The notes beneath the pieces were generated by a model, which was not told where the DNA came from, ran no database searches, and was given only the letters and a program-made list of their open reading frames with translations. The translations under genes and the position numbers were made by a program. DNA of 64,000 bases from Leucobacter aridicollis. GTDB taxonomy: Bacteria > Actinomycetota > Actinomycetes > Actinomycetales > Microbacteriaceae. The stretch spans positions 558,001 to 622,000 of the forward strand of contig NZ_CP075339.1 in the NCBI RefSeq assembly GCF_024399335.1, read 5' to 3'. Positions 1-8,429 of the stretch are shown here, one piece after another (position 1 is the first letter of the stretch; every line of letters starts with the position of its first letter).

Positions 1-848
1 TCGCGATGGTCGTCGACGACATCGTCGTTGTCGGCGCGAAGCCGCTCTTCATGACCGACTACATCGCCTGCGGCAAGGTCGTCCCCGAGCGGATTGCCGA
101 CATCGTTCGCGGCATCGCCGAGGCGTGCGAGGCGACTGGCACCGCCCTCGTCGGCGGCGAAACTGCTGAGCACCCGGGCCTGCTTGGCCCCGACGACTAT
201 GACGTTGCGGGCGCCGCGACGGGCGTTGTCGAGGCTGACCGCATGCTGCACCCCGGTCTCGTGCAGGACGGTGACGTCGTCATTGCGATGGCCGCGTCGG
301 GGCTGCACTCGAACGGCTTCTCGCTCGTGCGCCACATTCTTACTGACAAAGGGATCGGGTACGAGCAGCACTCGGCCGAGCTAGGCGCGAGCTACGGCGA
401 GGCGCTCCTGACTCCGACGGCGCTCTACACCGCGCCGCTGCTTCGCGTACTCGAGGATCCGTCGACGCAGGGCGCGGTTCACTCGCTTAGCCACGTGACA
501 GGCGGCGGTATCGCTGCAAACCTCGCACGCGTGTTGCCTGTTGGTTCGTGGGTTGAGGTCGACCGCTCGAGCTGGTCGCCCCTGCCCGTCTTTAGGCACC
601 TCGCTGACCTCGGCGGTCACACGCTCGAATCGCTTGAGGGGGCATGGAACCTCGGCGTTGGCATGTTCGCAGTCGTCGCCGCGGACAAGGCGCCGCACGT
701 CGCAACAGCCCTCACCGCTGAGGGGCTCGATCCCTGGATTGTTGGCACGGTCTCGACTGCTGCTCGCGATTTCACTGGTTTTGAGCAGGGCGCCAAGGGC
801 GTCGACGGTGGCGCCGTTCGTCTCGTCGGCTCATACAGGGCTGCGTAG
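1..848 (+). CDS. purM: Phosphoribosylformylglycinamidine cyclo-ligase (AIR synthetase), 3' part
   Basis: Cytosolic purine biosynthesis enzyme that closes the imidazole ring of formylglycinamidine ribotide using ATP to give AIR. The gene is cut by the window edge: the frame is open to base 3 and the first visible residues (AMVVDDIVVVGAKPLF) are an internal conserved AIRS stretch. Later family blocks include ALVGGETAEHPG, DYDVAGAATGVVE and the glycine loop HVTGGGIAANL. It ends with TAG and converges on ispF. About 281 residues are visible, so some 70-90 N-terminal residues probably lie outside. Confidence 0.95.
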   Translation, partial: AMVVDDIVVVGAKPLFMTDYIACGKVVPERIADIVRGIAEACEATGTALVGGETAEHPGLLGPDDYDVAGAATGVVEADRMLHPGLVQDGDVVIAMAASGLHSNGFSLVRHILTDKGIGYEQHSAELGASYGEALLTPTALYTAPLLRVLEDPSTQGAVHSLSHVTGGGIAANLARVLPVGSWVEVDRSSWSPLPVFRHLADLGGHTLESLEGAWNLGVGMFAVVAADKAPHVATALTAEGLDPWIVGTVSTAARDFTGFEQGAKGVDGGAVRLVGSYRAA

Positions 849-865
849 GCGAATCAGGGGGCGTG

Positions 866-893
866 GAACCGTCGCGTATTCACGCGAAGGTTC
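866..893. terminator. Possible hairpin between purM and ispF
   Basis: GAACC and GGTTC arms flank a CGCG...CGCG inner stem in the short gap between two convergent genes. There is no T-run, so the terminator role is inferred from position only. Confidence 0.35.
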
Positions 894-925
894 GACGCTC
901 CGCCGCCGAGCGGGTGAGACGCTCG

Positions 926-1411
926 TCAGACCGCCCGCGCGATGAGCGCGGTGGCGATCGCGGCGAGGCCCTCGCCACGGCCAGTGAAGCCGAGCTTGTC
1001 AGTAGTCGTGGCGCTGAGCGATACCGGAGCGCCAACAAGCTCTGACATGACGCGCTGGGCCTCGTCCCTGCGAGGCGAGAACTTTGGCCGGTTGCCAACC
1101 ACCTGCACCGTGACGTTCACCGGCCGAAAGCCGTCGGCCGCGAGCTTCGCCAGCGCGAGCCTCACAAACCCGGTGCTCGCAGCTCCCTCGGTCGCGGGCT
1201 CGTCAACTCCGACGAGGCCGCCGATGTCTCCGAGCCCAGCCGCGCTGAGCAGTGCGTCGACTATCGCGTGGCAGACTGCGTCGCCATCGCTGTGACCCGA
1301 GAGGCCTGGCTCGCCGGGCCACAGGAGGCCGGCGAGGTGAAGTGGGGCCGACTCGTCGTAGGCGTGGACGTCGAAGCCCGATCCCACGCGAATGTCTGGA
1401 AGTGCCGTCAT
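926..1411 (-). CDS. ispF: 2-C-methyl-D-erythritol 2,4-cyclodiphosphate synthase
   Basis: Fifth step of the MEP isoprenoid pathway: converts CDP-methylerythritol 2-phosphate to the cyclodiphosphate with loss of CMP. The 161-residue length is normal. Visible are the metal-binding GFDVHAY block near the N-terminus, SGHSDGDAVCHAIVDALL, and the C-terminal block ATTTDKLGFTGRGEG, which closes the nucleotide site. The start overlaps the end of ispD by 4 bp, so the two are translationally coupled and belong to the same pathway. Confidence 0.96.
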   Translation of the reverse strand: MTALPDIRVGSGFDVHAYDESAPLHLAGLLWPGEPGLSGHSDGDAVCHAIVDALLSAAGLGDIGGLVGVDEPATEGAASTGFVRLALAKLAADGFRPVNVTVQVVGNRPKFSPRRDEAQRVMSELVGAPVSLSATTTDKLGFTGRGEGLAAIATALIARAV

Positions 1412-2184
1412 CGTGCGTCCCTATTCGTGGCAGCGAGCAGCGCCTCAAGCAGGGTGAGGTCGCCAGGTGAAGTGAGTTTGTGTGCGAGGGCTTCGCCAGG
1501 CACCGTGCGGACAGTTCCGCCTGCGCGCTGCACGACCTCGGCGTCGTCTGTCGGCTGGCTGGCTGCGCCTCCCAGGGAACCGGTGCCGAGCCTGTCGTGT
1601 GCGGCGGCGAGAAGCTCCCGCGGGAAACCCTGCGGCGTTTGCACCGCCACGAGCGGCGCCCTGTCAACTGTTTCATGGACGATCGAATCGTCCCCAACGC
1701 GTTTCAGGGTGTCGACGACGGGTAGCGCCGGGATCACGGCGTTACCGGTCCGCCTGACCTCCGCAGCCACTCGCTCGAAGAGCGTGGCAGGGGTGAGCGG
1801 CCGGGCTGCATCATGCACGAGCGCAACATCGACGTACTCGGGGAGTGCGTCGACGCCGAACTTCACTGACTCGTGTCGCTCGCGCCCACCGGGGGTGACC
1901 GAGATCTCCCAGTTTCCGCCAGGCGCGGTTGCCCCAGCGACTTCCCTGAGCGTCTCGTCAGCGAGCTGCTCGGGGACAACGATCACCAGGTGGCCGCCCG
2001 CGGGGAGCGAGGTCACCGTGCTGATGCAGTGCTCGACGAGGGTGCGACCCCCGAGCTCGACGAATGCCTTCGGCTTTCCGGCGCCGAGGCGCTCGCCGCG
2101 CCCGGCCGCGACGAGCACGACGCCGATCCGGGACACCTCGTGCGGATCGCGCGAATTCGTTTGATTGTCTCGGGCACCTGTCAT
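1408..2184 (-). CDS. ispD: 2-C-methyl-D-erythritol 4-phosphate cytidylyltransferase
   Basis: Third step of the MEP pathway: transfers CMP from CTP to methylerythritol 4-phosphate. The nucleotide-binding glycine-rich loop (VLVAAGRGERLGAGKPKAF) lies near residue 25, followed by VHDAARPLTPA and QTPQGFPR. The ATG at 2184 is chosen because a TACGCT box ends exactly 6 nt before it, the leaderless spacing used by many genes here. This gives about 20 poorly conserved residues before the domain. Length 258 residues. Divergent from nusA. Confidence 0.95.
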   Translation of the reverse strand: MTGARDNQTNSRDPHEVSRIGVVLVAAGRGERLGAGKPKAFVELGGRTLVEHCISTVTSLPAGGHLVIVVPEQLADETLREVAGATAPGGNWEISVTPGGRERHESVKFGVDALPEYVDVALVHDAARPLTPATLFERVAAEVRRTGNAVIPALPVVDTLKRVGDDSIVHETVDRAPLVAVQTPQGFPRELLAAAHDRLGTGSLGGAASQPTDDAEVVQRAGGTVRTVPGEALAHKLTSPGDLTLLEALLAATNRDAR

Positions 2185-2190
2185 GCTGCA

Positions 2191-2196
2191 AGCGTA
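2191..2196 (-). promoter_or_regulatory. -10 box for leaderless ispD
   Basis: TACGCT on the minus strand, 6 nt before the ispD ATG, so the predicted first transcribed base is the A of the start codon. No good -35 is visible. Confidence 0.6.
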
Positions 2197-2224
2197 CCGG
2201 GAGGTGTTCCCGCGCCTCGTGAGC

Positions 2225-2230
2225 TATCCT
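2225..2230 (+). promoter_or_regulatory. Possible -10 box for the nusA operon
   Basis: TATCCT lies about 70 nt before the nusA GTG in the 113-bp divergent gap with ispD. It would give a leader of about 60 nt ending in the AGGAGG ribosome binding site at 2287-2292. The -35 is not convincing. Confidence 0.4.
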
Positions 2231-2297
2231 TATTGACTACCCGAGCGGGAAACCGCCGGAACATCTGAATAGACATTTCAATATCCAGGAGGACACC

Positions 2298-3293
2298 GTG
2301 AAGATCGATCTTGCAATGCTGCGAGGGCTCGAACGCGAGAGGGAGATTCCTTTCGAGGAGCTCGCTGAGATTATTGAGCAGGCGATTCAGACTGCATACG
2401 TACGTCACGCAGAGAACCAGGCGCTCCCGGTACCCGCGACTGAAGACGTGCGCGTCTCGCTGGACCGCAAGAACGGTGAGATTTCTGTGCTCGTGCCCGA
2501 GCACGACGACGACGGCAATGTCATCGGCGAAGCCTACGTGACAACCGACGAGTTTGGCCGGGTCGCGTCGAGCGCGGCGAAGCAGGTCATCAACCAGCGC
2601 CTTCGCGATATCTCTGACGACGCTGTCCTTGGCCAGTTCAAGGACAAGGAAGGCCAGGTCGTCTCTGGCGTCATTCAACAGGGCCCGAACCCGCGTATGG
2701 TGCACGTCGACCTCGGCGAGGTCGAGGGAATCATTCCACCCGAGGAGCAGATCCCGGGGGAGGAGTACACGCACGGGGCTCGGATTCGCGTGTACGTGAC
2801 GAGCGTGTCGAAGGGGCTCAAGGGGCCGCAGGTTGTTCTCTCGCGCACCCACCCGGGCCTCGTGCGCAGGCTGTTTGAGCGGGAGGTGCCGGAGCTCGGT
2901 GAAGGCCTCGTGGAGATCGTGTCGCTCGCTCGTGAGGCTGGCCACCGCAGTAAGGTCGCTGTCCGCGCAAAGCAGGCCGGCATCAACGCGAAGGGCACCT
3001 GCATTGGCGAGATGGGTAGCCGCGTCCGCGCGGTAATGAACGAACTCGGCGAAGAGAAGATCGACATTGTCGACTACTCGCCCGAGCTGCCGAAGTTTGT
3101 CGCAAACGCCCTCTCTCCGGCAAAGGTGACTGACGTGTTCATGATCAACGAATCGCTGAAGCAGGTTCGCGCGCTCGTGCCCGACTTCCAGCTGTCGCTG
3201 GCGATCGGCAAGGAAGGGCAAAACGCCCGCCTCGCCGCGAAGCTGACGGGCGCCAAGATTGATATTCAGCCCGACTCGATCATGAACGACTAG
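2298..3293 (+). CDS. nusA: Transcription termination/antitermination factor NusA
   Basis: RNA polymerase-associated factor controlling pausing, termination and antitermination. The GTG start follows an AGGAGG ribosome binding site. Order of domains: N-terminal RNAP-binding domain (about 1-120), S1 RNA-binding domain (GQVVSGVIQQGPNPRMVHVDL, about 121-185), then two KH domains (GINAKGTCIGEMGSRVRAV and LSLAIGKEGQNARLAAKL). At 331 residues it is the short actinobacterial form without the C-terminal acidic repeats of Escherichia coli NusA. First gene of the translation block; rimP, often upstream of nusA, is not adjacent here. Confidence 0.97.
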   Translation: MKIDLAMLRGLEREREIPFEELAEIIEQAIQTAYVRHAENQALPVPATEDVRVSLDRKNGEISVLVPEHDDDGNVIGEAYVTTDEFGRVASSAAKQVINQRLRDISDDAVLGQFKDKEGQVVSGVIQQGPNPRMVHVDLGEVEGIIPPEEQIPGEEYTHGARIRVYVTSVSKGLKGPQVVLSRTHPGLVRRLFEREVPELGEGLVEIVSLAREAGHRSKVAVRAKQAGINAKGTCIGEMGSRVRAVMNELGEEKIDIVDYSPELPKFVANALSPAKVTDVFMINESLKQVRALVPDFQLSLAIGKEGQNARLAAKLTGAKIDIQPDSIMND

Positions 3294-3320
3294 GCCCCGC
3301 GCCACGAAAACCTCGCGTGT

Positions 3321-3356
3321 CCCGGGCAGCGCGGCTGAAAAGCCGCCTGCCTGGGG
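3321..3356 (+). terminator. Interrupted hairpin between nusA and ylxR
   Basis: GCGGCT / AGCCGC around a GAAA tetraloop is extended by GGCAG / CTGCC and an outer CCC / GGG with small bulges. There is no T-run, so it may be an RNA stability or attenuation structure inside the operon rather than a full terminator. Confidence 0.45.
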
Positions 3357-3381
3357 ATGCTCGCAGCGGGAAGCTGGTAAG

Positions 3382-3639
3382 ATGGATCCGATTCGGACTT
3401 GCGTTGCCTGTAGAACACGGGCGGCGCGCGCGGAACTCCTTCGAGTGGTGGTGCGTGACGGTCATCTGATTATTGATGAACGTGCGGTGCTGCCAGGGCG
3501 AGGTGCCTGGGTGCACGAGACCGCAGAATGTATGAATCTTGCAGTGCAGCGTGGGACCTTCACGCGTGCACTTAGAGCGTCGGGGAAACTCGATGGTCAA
3601 TCACTAGAGAACAGGCTGAAAACGCTGATGGACAAGTAA
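3382..3639 (+). CDS. YlxR family (DUF448) RNA-binding protein
   Basis: Small basic protein of 85 residues with the family signature RTCVACRTRAARAELLRVV at the N-terminus and GRGAWVHETAECMNLAVQRGTF in the middle. YlxR proteins sit almost invariably between nusA and infB and are thought to bind RNA or nucleoid; exact function in this organism is unknown. The ATG at 3382 starts the conserved region directly, without a clear ribosome binding site. Confidence 0.9.
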   Translation: MDPIRTCVACRTRAARAELLRVVVRDGHLIIDERAVLPGRGAWVHETAECMNLAVQRGTFTRALRASGKLDGQSLENRLKTLMDK

Positions 3640-3713
3640 TGAGCGGCTCACGATGAGACCCGTCCGTTAATTTTGGTTCTCGCCTGTCTGGCGTGAACCC
3701 AGACAGGAGAAAA

Positions 3714-6479
3714 GTGGCTAACCCACGCGTAAGCGAGATTGCCAAGAAGCTCGGTATCGAGAGCAAGAAGGCAGTCGAAATTCTGAACGATGAACTCAAC
3801 GAGTTCGTCAAGACCCCGTCCTCGACGATCATGCCGCCTACAGTGCGCAAGCTCGAGGCGTTCGTCAAGGATCACCCCGAACTCGTAAAGAGCGACGAGG
3901 GTGCATCCGAGGCTGCCCCTGCAAAGGCCGCAGCCCCGAAGAAGCCAGGTGCGGCGCCGAAGCCCGGCCGTCCCGGCCCGAAGCCCGGCGCACCTGCCCC
4001 GGCAGCTCCGGTTGCTGAGACCCCCGCGGCTCCTGCAGCACCCGCTGCTCCCAAGGCGACCCCCGCTCCGGCAGCCCCGGCAGCGCCCGCTGAGGCCCCG
4101 AAGGGAGAAGCTAGCGCGAAGCCAGGTGCTCCCAAGCCCGGCGGCGCTGCGAAGCCAGGCGCTGCGAAGCCAGGCGCTGCGAAGCCAGGTGGCCCGCGCC
4201 CAGGCAACAACCCGTTCGCGTCAAGCCAGGGCATGGGTATCCCCCGCCCGCCGCGTCCAGGTAACAATCCGTTTGCGTCGAGCCAGGGCATGGGCGGCAA
4301 TCGCCCCAACCCAGGCAATATCCCCCGTCCTTCCGCTCCGCGTCCAGGCGGGCAAGGTGGTCCCGGCGGTCGTCCAGGCGGCCCGCGTCCCGGTGGGGCT
4401 CCGCGTCCCGGTGGGGCTCCGCGCCCCGGTGGCGGTGGCGGCTTCAACCGTCCAGGTGGCGGCGCAGGTGGCCCCGGCGGCGGGTTCGGCGCTCCGCGCC
4501 CAGCAGGCGGGTTCGCAGGCCGTGGCCGTGGCGGTCGTGGCGCTGGCACCGCTGGTGCATTCGGCCGTGGCGGCTCCAAGAGCAAGGCACGCAAGTCGAA
4601 GCGGGCGAAGCGGGCAGAATTCGAGATGCGCGAGGCGCCGTCGCTTGGCGGTGTCAGCGTACCCCGCGGCAATGGCTCGACTCCGATCCGTCTGCGCCGC
4701 GGCGCATCGCTCTCAGACTTCGCGGACAAGATTGATACGAGTGCATCGAACCTCGTGACAGTGTTGTTCCACCTTGGAGAGATGGCAACTGCGACCGAGT
4801 CGCTCGACCAGGCGACCTTCGAGATTCTTGGCGAGGAGCTGGGCTACAAGATTCAGATCGTCTCGCCCGAGGACGAGGATCGCGAGCTCCTTGAAGCCTT
4901 CGACATCGACATCGAGGCTGAGCTTGAAGAAGAGGGCGACGACGTGCTCAAGCCGCGTCCGCCTGTCGTCACCGTTATGGGTCACGTCGACCACGGTAAG
5001 ACCCGCCTGCTTGACGCGATCCGCAAGGAGAACGTCGGCGGTGGCGAGGCCGGCGGCATTACGCAGCACATCGGCGCCTACCAGGTGCACACCGAGCACG
5101 AAGGCGTTGAGCGCGCGCTGACGTTCATCGATACACCGGGTCACGAGGCGTTCACCGCCATGCGTGCACGTGGCGCCCAGGTCACCGATATCGCAATCCT
5201 CGTGGTTGCGGCTGACGACGGCATCATGCCCCAGACGATTGAGGCGCTGAACCACGCGCAGTCGGCGAACGTGCCGATCGTGGTTGCGGTCAACAAGATC
5301 GATAAGGAAGAGGCGAACCCAGACCGGGTGCGTCAGCAGCTCACCGAGTTTGGCCTCGTGTCGGAGGAGTGGGGCGGCGACGTGATGTTCGTCAACGTCT
5401 CGGCGAAGAACAACGTCGGTATCACTGAGCTACTCGAGGCAGTTCTGCTCACCGCTGACGCCGGTCTCGACCTGCGCGCAAACCCAGACAAGGAAGCTCG
5501 TGGCGTAGCGATCGAGGCGAAGCTCGACAAGGGCCGCGGCTCCGTCGCGACAGTGCTCATCCAGTCGGGTACGCTTCGGGTCGGCGATGCGATCGTTGCA
5601 GGCACTGCCTACGGCCGTGTCCGTGCGATGCACGACGAGAACGGGGATCCCGTGCTCGAGGCGCTCCCGTCGCGCCCGGTGTCGGTGCAGGGTCTCTCGT
5701 CAGTGCCCCGCGCAGGTGACAATTTCATCGTCACATCTGAAGACCGCACGGCCCGCCAGATCGCTGAGAAGCGTGAAGCAGCGGAGCGCAACGCGATGCT
5801 CGCGAAGGCTCGCAAGCGCATCAGCCTTGAAGAGTTCACGAAGGCGCTTGAGGACGGCAAGGTTGAGTCGCTCAACCTCATCATCAAGGGCGACGTGTCG
5901 GGTGCCGTTGAGGCGCTCGAGGAATCGCTCATGAAGATCGAGGTGGACGATTCGGTCCAGCTCCGCATCCTGCACCGCGGCGTCGGCGCGATTACCGAGT
6001 CGGACGTGGATCTTGCAACGATCGACAACGCGATCGTCATTGGCTTCAACGTGCGCCCCGACGTCAAGGCTCGCGAGCGTGCTGCGCGCGAGGGCATTGA
6101 TATCCGGTTCTACAACGTCATCTACAACGCCCTTGATGACATTGAGGCATCGCTCACGGGCATGCTCAAGCCGGAATACGAAGAGGTCCAGTCGGGCGTT
6201 GCCGAGATTCGCGAGGTCTTCCGCTCCTCGAAGTTCGGCAACATCGCCGGTGTCATCGTGCGCTCGGGCACCATTACCCGAAACGCGAAGGCACGCGTCA
6301 TCCGCGAGGGTGTCGTTATCGCCGATGGCCTCGCCATCGAGTCGCTGCGTCGTTTCAAGGACGACGTCACGGAGGTCAAGACTGACTTCGAAGCCGGTAT
6401 CGGTCTTGGCAAGTTCAACGACATTCAGGTCGGCGACGAGATTGAGACCACTGAAATGGTCGAGAAACCGCGCGGCTAA
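3714..6479 (+). CDS. infB: Translation initiation factor IF-2
   Basis: GTPase that delivers initiator tRNA to the 30S subunit. GTG 3714 is preferred over in-frame GTG 3693: an AGGAG lies 4-5 nt before it and the protein then begins [14 protein letters not shown], the usual IF-2 N-domain. The next roughly 290 residues are Pro/Ala/Gly-rich and include two [12 protein letters not shown] copies. The G domain starts near residue 423 with GHVDHGKT, then DTPGHEAF and NKID, followed by domains II, III and C2. Length about 921 residues. A strong terminator follows at once. Confidence 0.97.
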   Translation: MANPRVSEIAKKLGIESKKAVEILNDELNEFVKTPSSTIMPPTVRKLEAFVKDHPELVKSDEGASEAAPAKAAAPKKPGAAPKPGRPGPKPGAPAPAAPVAETPAAPAAPAAPKATPAPAAPAAPAEAPKGEASAKPGAPKPGGAAKPGAAKPGAAKPGGPRPGNNPFASSQGMGIPRPPRPGNNPFASSQGMGGNRPNPGNIPRPSAPRPGGQGGPGGRPGGPRPGGAPRPGGAPRPGGGGGFNRPGGGAGGPGGGFGAPRPAGGFAGRGRGGRGAGTAGAFGRGGSKSKARKSKRAKRAEFEMREAPSLGGVSVPRGNGSTPIRLRRGASLSDFADKIDTSASNLVTVLFHLGEMATATESLDQATFEILGEELGYKIQIVSPEDEDRELLEAFDIDIEAELEEEGDDVLKPRPPVVTVMGHVDHGKTRLLDAIRKENVGGGEAGGITQHIGAYQVHTEHEGVERALTFIDTPGHEAFTAMRARGAQVTDIAILVVAADDGIMPQTIEALNHAQSANVPIVVAVNKIDKEEANPDRVRQQLTEFGLVSEEWGGDVMFVNVSAKNNVGITELLEAVLLTADAGLDLRANPDKEARGVAIEAKLDKGRGSVATVLIQSGTLRVGDAIVAGTAYGRVRAMHDENGDPVLEALPSRPVSVQGLSSVPRAGDNFIVTSEDRTARQIAEKREAAERNAMLAKARKRISLEEFTKALEDGKVESLNLIIKGDVSGAVEALEESLMKIEVDDSVQLRILHRGVGAITESDVDLATIDNAIVIGFNVRPDVKARERAAREGIDIRFYNVIYNALDDIEASLTGMLKPEYEEVQSGVAEIREVFRSSKFGNIAGVIVRSGTITRNAKARVIREGVVIADGLAIESLRRFKDDVTEVKTDFEAGIGLGKFNDIQVGDEIETTEMVEKPRG

Positions 6480-6494
6480 CACGTCGAGCTGAAC

Positions 6495-6539
6495 GAGGGG
6501 CCGAGGAAGCGATAGCTTCCTCGGCCCCTCGCGTCTTTT
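6495..6539 (+). terminator. Strong intrinsic terminator after infB
   Basis: A 16-bp perfect stem (6495-6510 with 6515-6530) around a GATA loop, followed by GCGTCTTTTC. It separates infB from the next promoter, so rbfA is not simply in the infB transcript. Confidence 0.9.
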
Positions 6540-6557
6540 CGGTGGCGTTTCGAGCCG

Positions 6558-6563
6558 TATGCT
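6558..6563 (+). promoter_or_regulatory. -10 box for leaderless SnoaL-like gene
   Basis: TATGCT ends 6 nt before the ATG at 6570, just downstream of the infB terminator. Confidence 0.6.
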
Positions 6564-6569
6564 CGAAGC

Positions 6570-7025
6570 ATGAACGATTCTGAACTTGTCACCCGTGTCC
6601 GTACCCTCGTCGAGACGATGTATGGCGGCTACATTGGCGGTGACCGCGGTGCGATCGACGCGCTCCTCGATCCTGATCTCACAATGTTTGACTCGGCGAG
6701 CCCTGCGCTCATCAGTGGTATGGACGAGCTGAACGCCGTGAGGGCGGCCCGTGGGACCGACAGTAACGACTCCCAGGAGGCGCGCACTGAGACCGCGCTG
6801 ACAGCAGGGCGCTTCACCGCACGGCGCATCGGCGACGTGATCTCGGCGACCTGGTGGCTTCGCATCGACGCTGTCGACGCGAATGGCAAGCCGGTGATTC
6901 CCGAGGTCGTTCGAAACTCGGCTGTGCTTGTCGATACTGCCGGACCGCTCCGCATCGTGCAGCTGCACGAGGGAGTCGTGCAGCACTTCGGCGGGCCCGA
7001 GATCGCCGGCCTGCCGAACGTGTAA
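6570..7025 (+). CDS. SnoaL/NTF2-like fold protein
   Basis: A 151-residue cytosolic protein without signal or membrane segment. The pattern ETMYGGYIGGDRGAIDALL, then DPDLTMFDS, a middle stretch ending SATWWLRIDAVDANGKPV and a C-terminal strand LRIVQLHEGVVQHF resemble the alpha+beta cone (NTF2/SnoaL, DUF4440-like) fold. Members are small ligand-binding or isomerase-like proteins; no catalytic set can be assigned. It is inserted between infB and rbfA behind its own -10 box. Function unknown. Confidence 0.75.
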   Translation: MNDSELVTRVRTLVETMYGGYIGGDRGAIDALLDPDLTMFDSASPALISGMDELNAVRAARGTDSNDSQEARTETALTAGRFTARRIGDVISATWWLRIDAVDANGKPVIPEVVRNSAVLVDTAGPLRIVQLHEGVVQHFGGPEIAGLPNV

Positions 7026-7063
7026 CCGGTGAATGAGTGCAGTCGCAACGCCCCCGGCGCGGG

Positions 7064-7069
7064 TAGGCT
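7064..7069 (+). promoter_or_regulatory. -10 box for leaderless rbfA
   Basis: TAGGCT ends 6 nt before the rbfA ATG. The same hexamer at the same distance precedes truB (26993-26998). Confidence 0.65.
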
Positions 7070-7075
7070 TAGAAC

Positions 7076-7621
7076 ATGAGTAATCCACGTGCAGGGAAGG
7101 TTGCCGAGCGGATCCACCAGATCATCGCTCGCCGACTCGACAAAGGGCTCCGGGACCCGCGGCTCGGGTTCGTCACGATCACCGAGGTGCGGGTGACAGG
7201 CGACTTGCAGAGCGCGAGCGTGTTCTACACGGTCTACGGTGACGAGGCAACGCAGACCGACACCGCGGCCGCGCTGAAGGCAGCGACAGGCATGCTCCGC
7301 AGCGAGGTTGGCAAGCAGCTTGGCACCAGGCTCACGCCAACGCTCGAGTTCATCCACGACGAACTGCCGTCTTCCGCTGAGCACCTGAACGAGCTGCTCG
7401 CGGAAGCGAAGCGGCGCGACGATGCGGCTCGCGAGCTCGCCGTTGGCGCTACTTACGCTGGCGAAGCAGACCCGTATGAGAAGCCGCGCACTCTCGAAGA
7501 CGCCGTGGAAGCCGACGATTTCGACGATGACGACGACAGCGAAATCGACGATGACTTCGACGAGGAGGACGAGGACGGCCTCGACGAAGAAGAGCTCGAA
7601 GACGACGAGGAACGCGACTAA
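7076..7621 (+). CDS. rbfA: 30S ribosome-binding factor RbfA
   Basis: Assists late 30S maturation and 16S rRNA 5' end processing. Residues 1-115 carry the type II KH-like fold (RVAEXIH-like start [39 protein letters not shown] in two adjacent blocks, [12 protein letters not shown]). The remaining 60 residues form a strongly acidic Asp/Glu tail that makes the protein longer than the usual 120-150 residues. It has its own leaderless promoter and terminator. truB, commonly next in this cluster, lies 19 kb away. Confidence 0.95.
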   Translation: MSNPRAGKVAERIHQIIARRLDKGLRDPRLGFVTITEVRVTGDLQSASVFYTVYGDEATQTDTAAALKAATGMLRSEVGKQLGTRLTPTLEFIHDELPSSAEHLNELLAEAKRRDDAARELAVGATYAGEADPYEKPRTLEDAVEADDFDDDDDSEIDDDFDEEDEDGLDEEELEDDEERD

Positions 7622-7636
7622 CGCTCCACAGCTCGT

Positions 7637-7668
7637 TCGGCCCCCTGGATGAGTTTCCAGGGGGCCGA
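7637..7668 (+). terminator. Terminator after rbfA
   Basis: A 13-bp perfect stem (7637-7649 with 7656-7668) between convergent rbfA and the Lrp-type gene; symmetrical, with little T-run, so it could serve both strands. Confidence 0.75.
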
Positions 7669-7693
7669 TTGCGTGTGGCGGCGCCGGGCTGAC

Positions 7694-8257
7694 CTACGGG
7701 GCGATCTCGTTTTCCTCGCCCGGTTCGACGTAGCTCGCGATGCGCGAAACGCCAATGACGGTGTCATCTTGCAGCTCGAGTTTCGAGCGGAGCGCGCGCC
7801 CCGCGAAGCCTGCGCGAAGATTCACGCGGTCCCACTGCTCGTCCATGATGAAGACAGTCTCAGTTGACTTGATGCAGTCCCACTTCGCGAGATTTGTCGC
7901 GACGAGCTCGTGGATTGCAGCGACGTCAGCGGCGCGAACGAGCAGCATGCCGTCGTGGCTTCCAGCCGTCACTGCGAAGTACTCGAGTTCTTGGACAGTC
8001 GGGAGACGCTCGCGAAACTCTTGCCACCGCTGCTGTTCGAGCGATACGAACACGAGCGCCGCAACACCGAAGCCGGCTGCGCGGAAGTCGAGCGTTGCTG
8101 TGAAGCCGGTAATGACGCCGGCCTCGACGAGCGCGTCGTAGCGCTGGTACGCATTCGACCGGGAGACCCCGAGTTGCTCTGCCATCGCGGCAATTGACAG
8201 TCGTCCGTCGCGCCGCAGCAGATCGACCATTTGAATGTGGATGTCATCGAGTTGCAT
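7694..8257 (-). CDS. Lrp/AsnC family transcriptional regulator
   Basis: DNA-binding regulator. Residues 1-50 form the AsnC-type helix-turn-helix (MVDLLRRDGRLSIAAMAEQLG, then VSRSNAYQRYDALVEAGVI in the next block). The remainder is a RAM ligand-binding region (VFVSLEQQRWQEF, AVTAGSHDGMLLVRAADVA) plus about 30 extra C-terminal residues; 187 residues is slightly longer than usual. It is divergent from the peptide-type ABC operon, which it probably controls in response to an amino acid or peptide (inference). A GAAAG motif precedes the ATG. Confidence 0.9.
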   Translation of the reverse strand: MQLDDIHIQMVDLLRRDGRLSIAAMAEQLGVSRSNAYQRYDALVEAGVITGFTATLDFRAAGFGVAALVFVSLEQQRWQEFRERLPTVQELEYFAVTAGSHDGMLLVRAADVAAIHELVATNLAKWDCIKSTETVFIMDEQWDRVNLRAGFAGRALRSKLELQDDTVIGVSRIASYVEPGEENEIAP

Positions 8258-8309
8258 TCTGTACTTTCAGTGTCGTTCTGCGCCGTTGCTAGGTGGACCT
8301 TCTGCAAAA

Positions 8310-8321
8310 TATACACGTATA
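8310..8321. promoter_or_regulatory. Dyad, possible Lrp-type operator
   Basis: TATAC-AC-GTATA dyad in the AT-rich 172-bp gap between the regulator and the ABC operon, 33 bp upstream of the operon -35. Its role as regulator site is inferred from symmetry and position. Confidence 0.4.
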
Positions 8322-8353
8322 GTGCGGACATATTTCGTTGTCTGGTTTCCAAG

Positions 8354-8383
8354 TTGACACAATAATCCCGTATCGCGTAATTT
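8354..8383 (+). promoter_or_regulatory. Promoter of the peptide-type ABC operon
   Basis: TTGACA (8354-8359) and TAATTT (8378-8383) with an 18-bp spacer. A GGAAGG ribosome binding site precedes the ATG at 8430. Confidence 0.6.
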
Positions 8384-8429
8384 CTGTACAGAGTTATCCA
8401 AAGAGGGATAGCACGATGGAAGGCCACAA

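Noticed and set aside
3378..3383. TAAGAT as -10 box for ylxR
   Set aside because: It overlaps the start codon; transcription would begin inside the gene. Read-through from nusA is simpler.
3872..4729. Pro/Gly-rich minus-strand frame opposite the infB linker
   Set aside because: Mirror of the Ala/Pro/Gly-rich IF-2 linker; no ribosome binding site.
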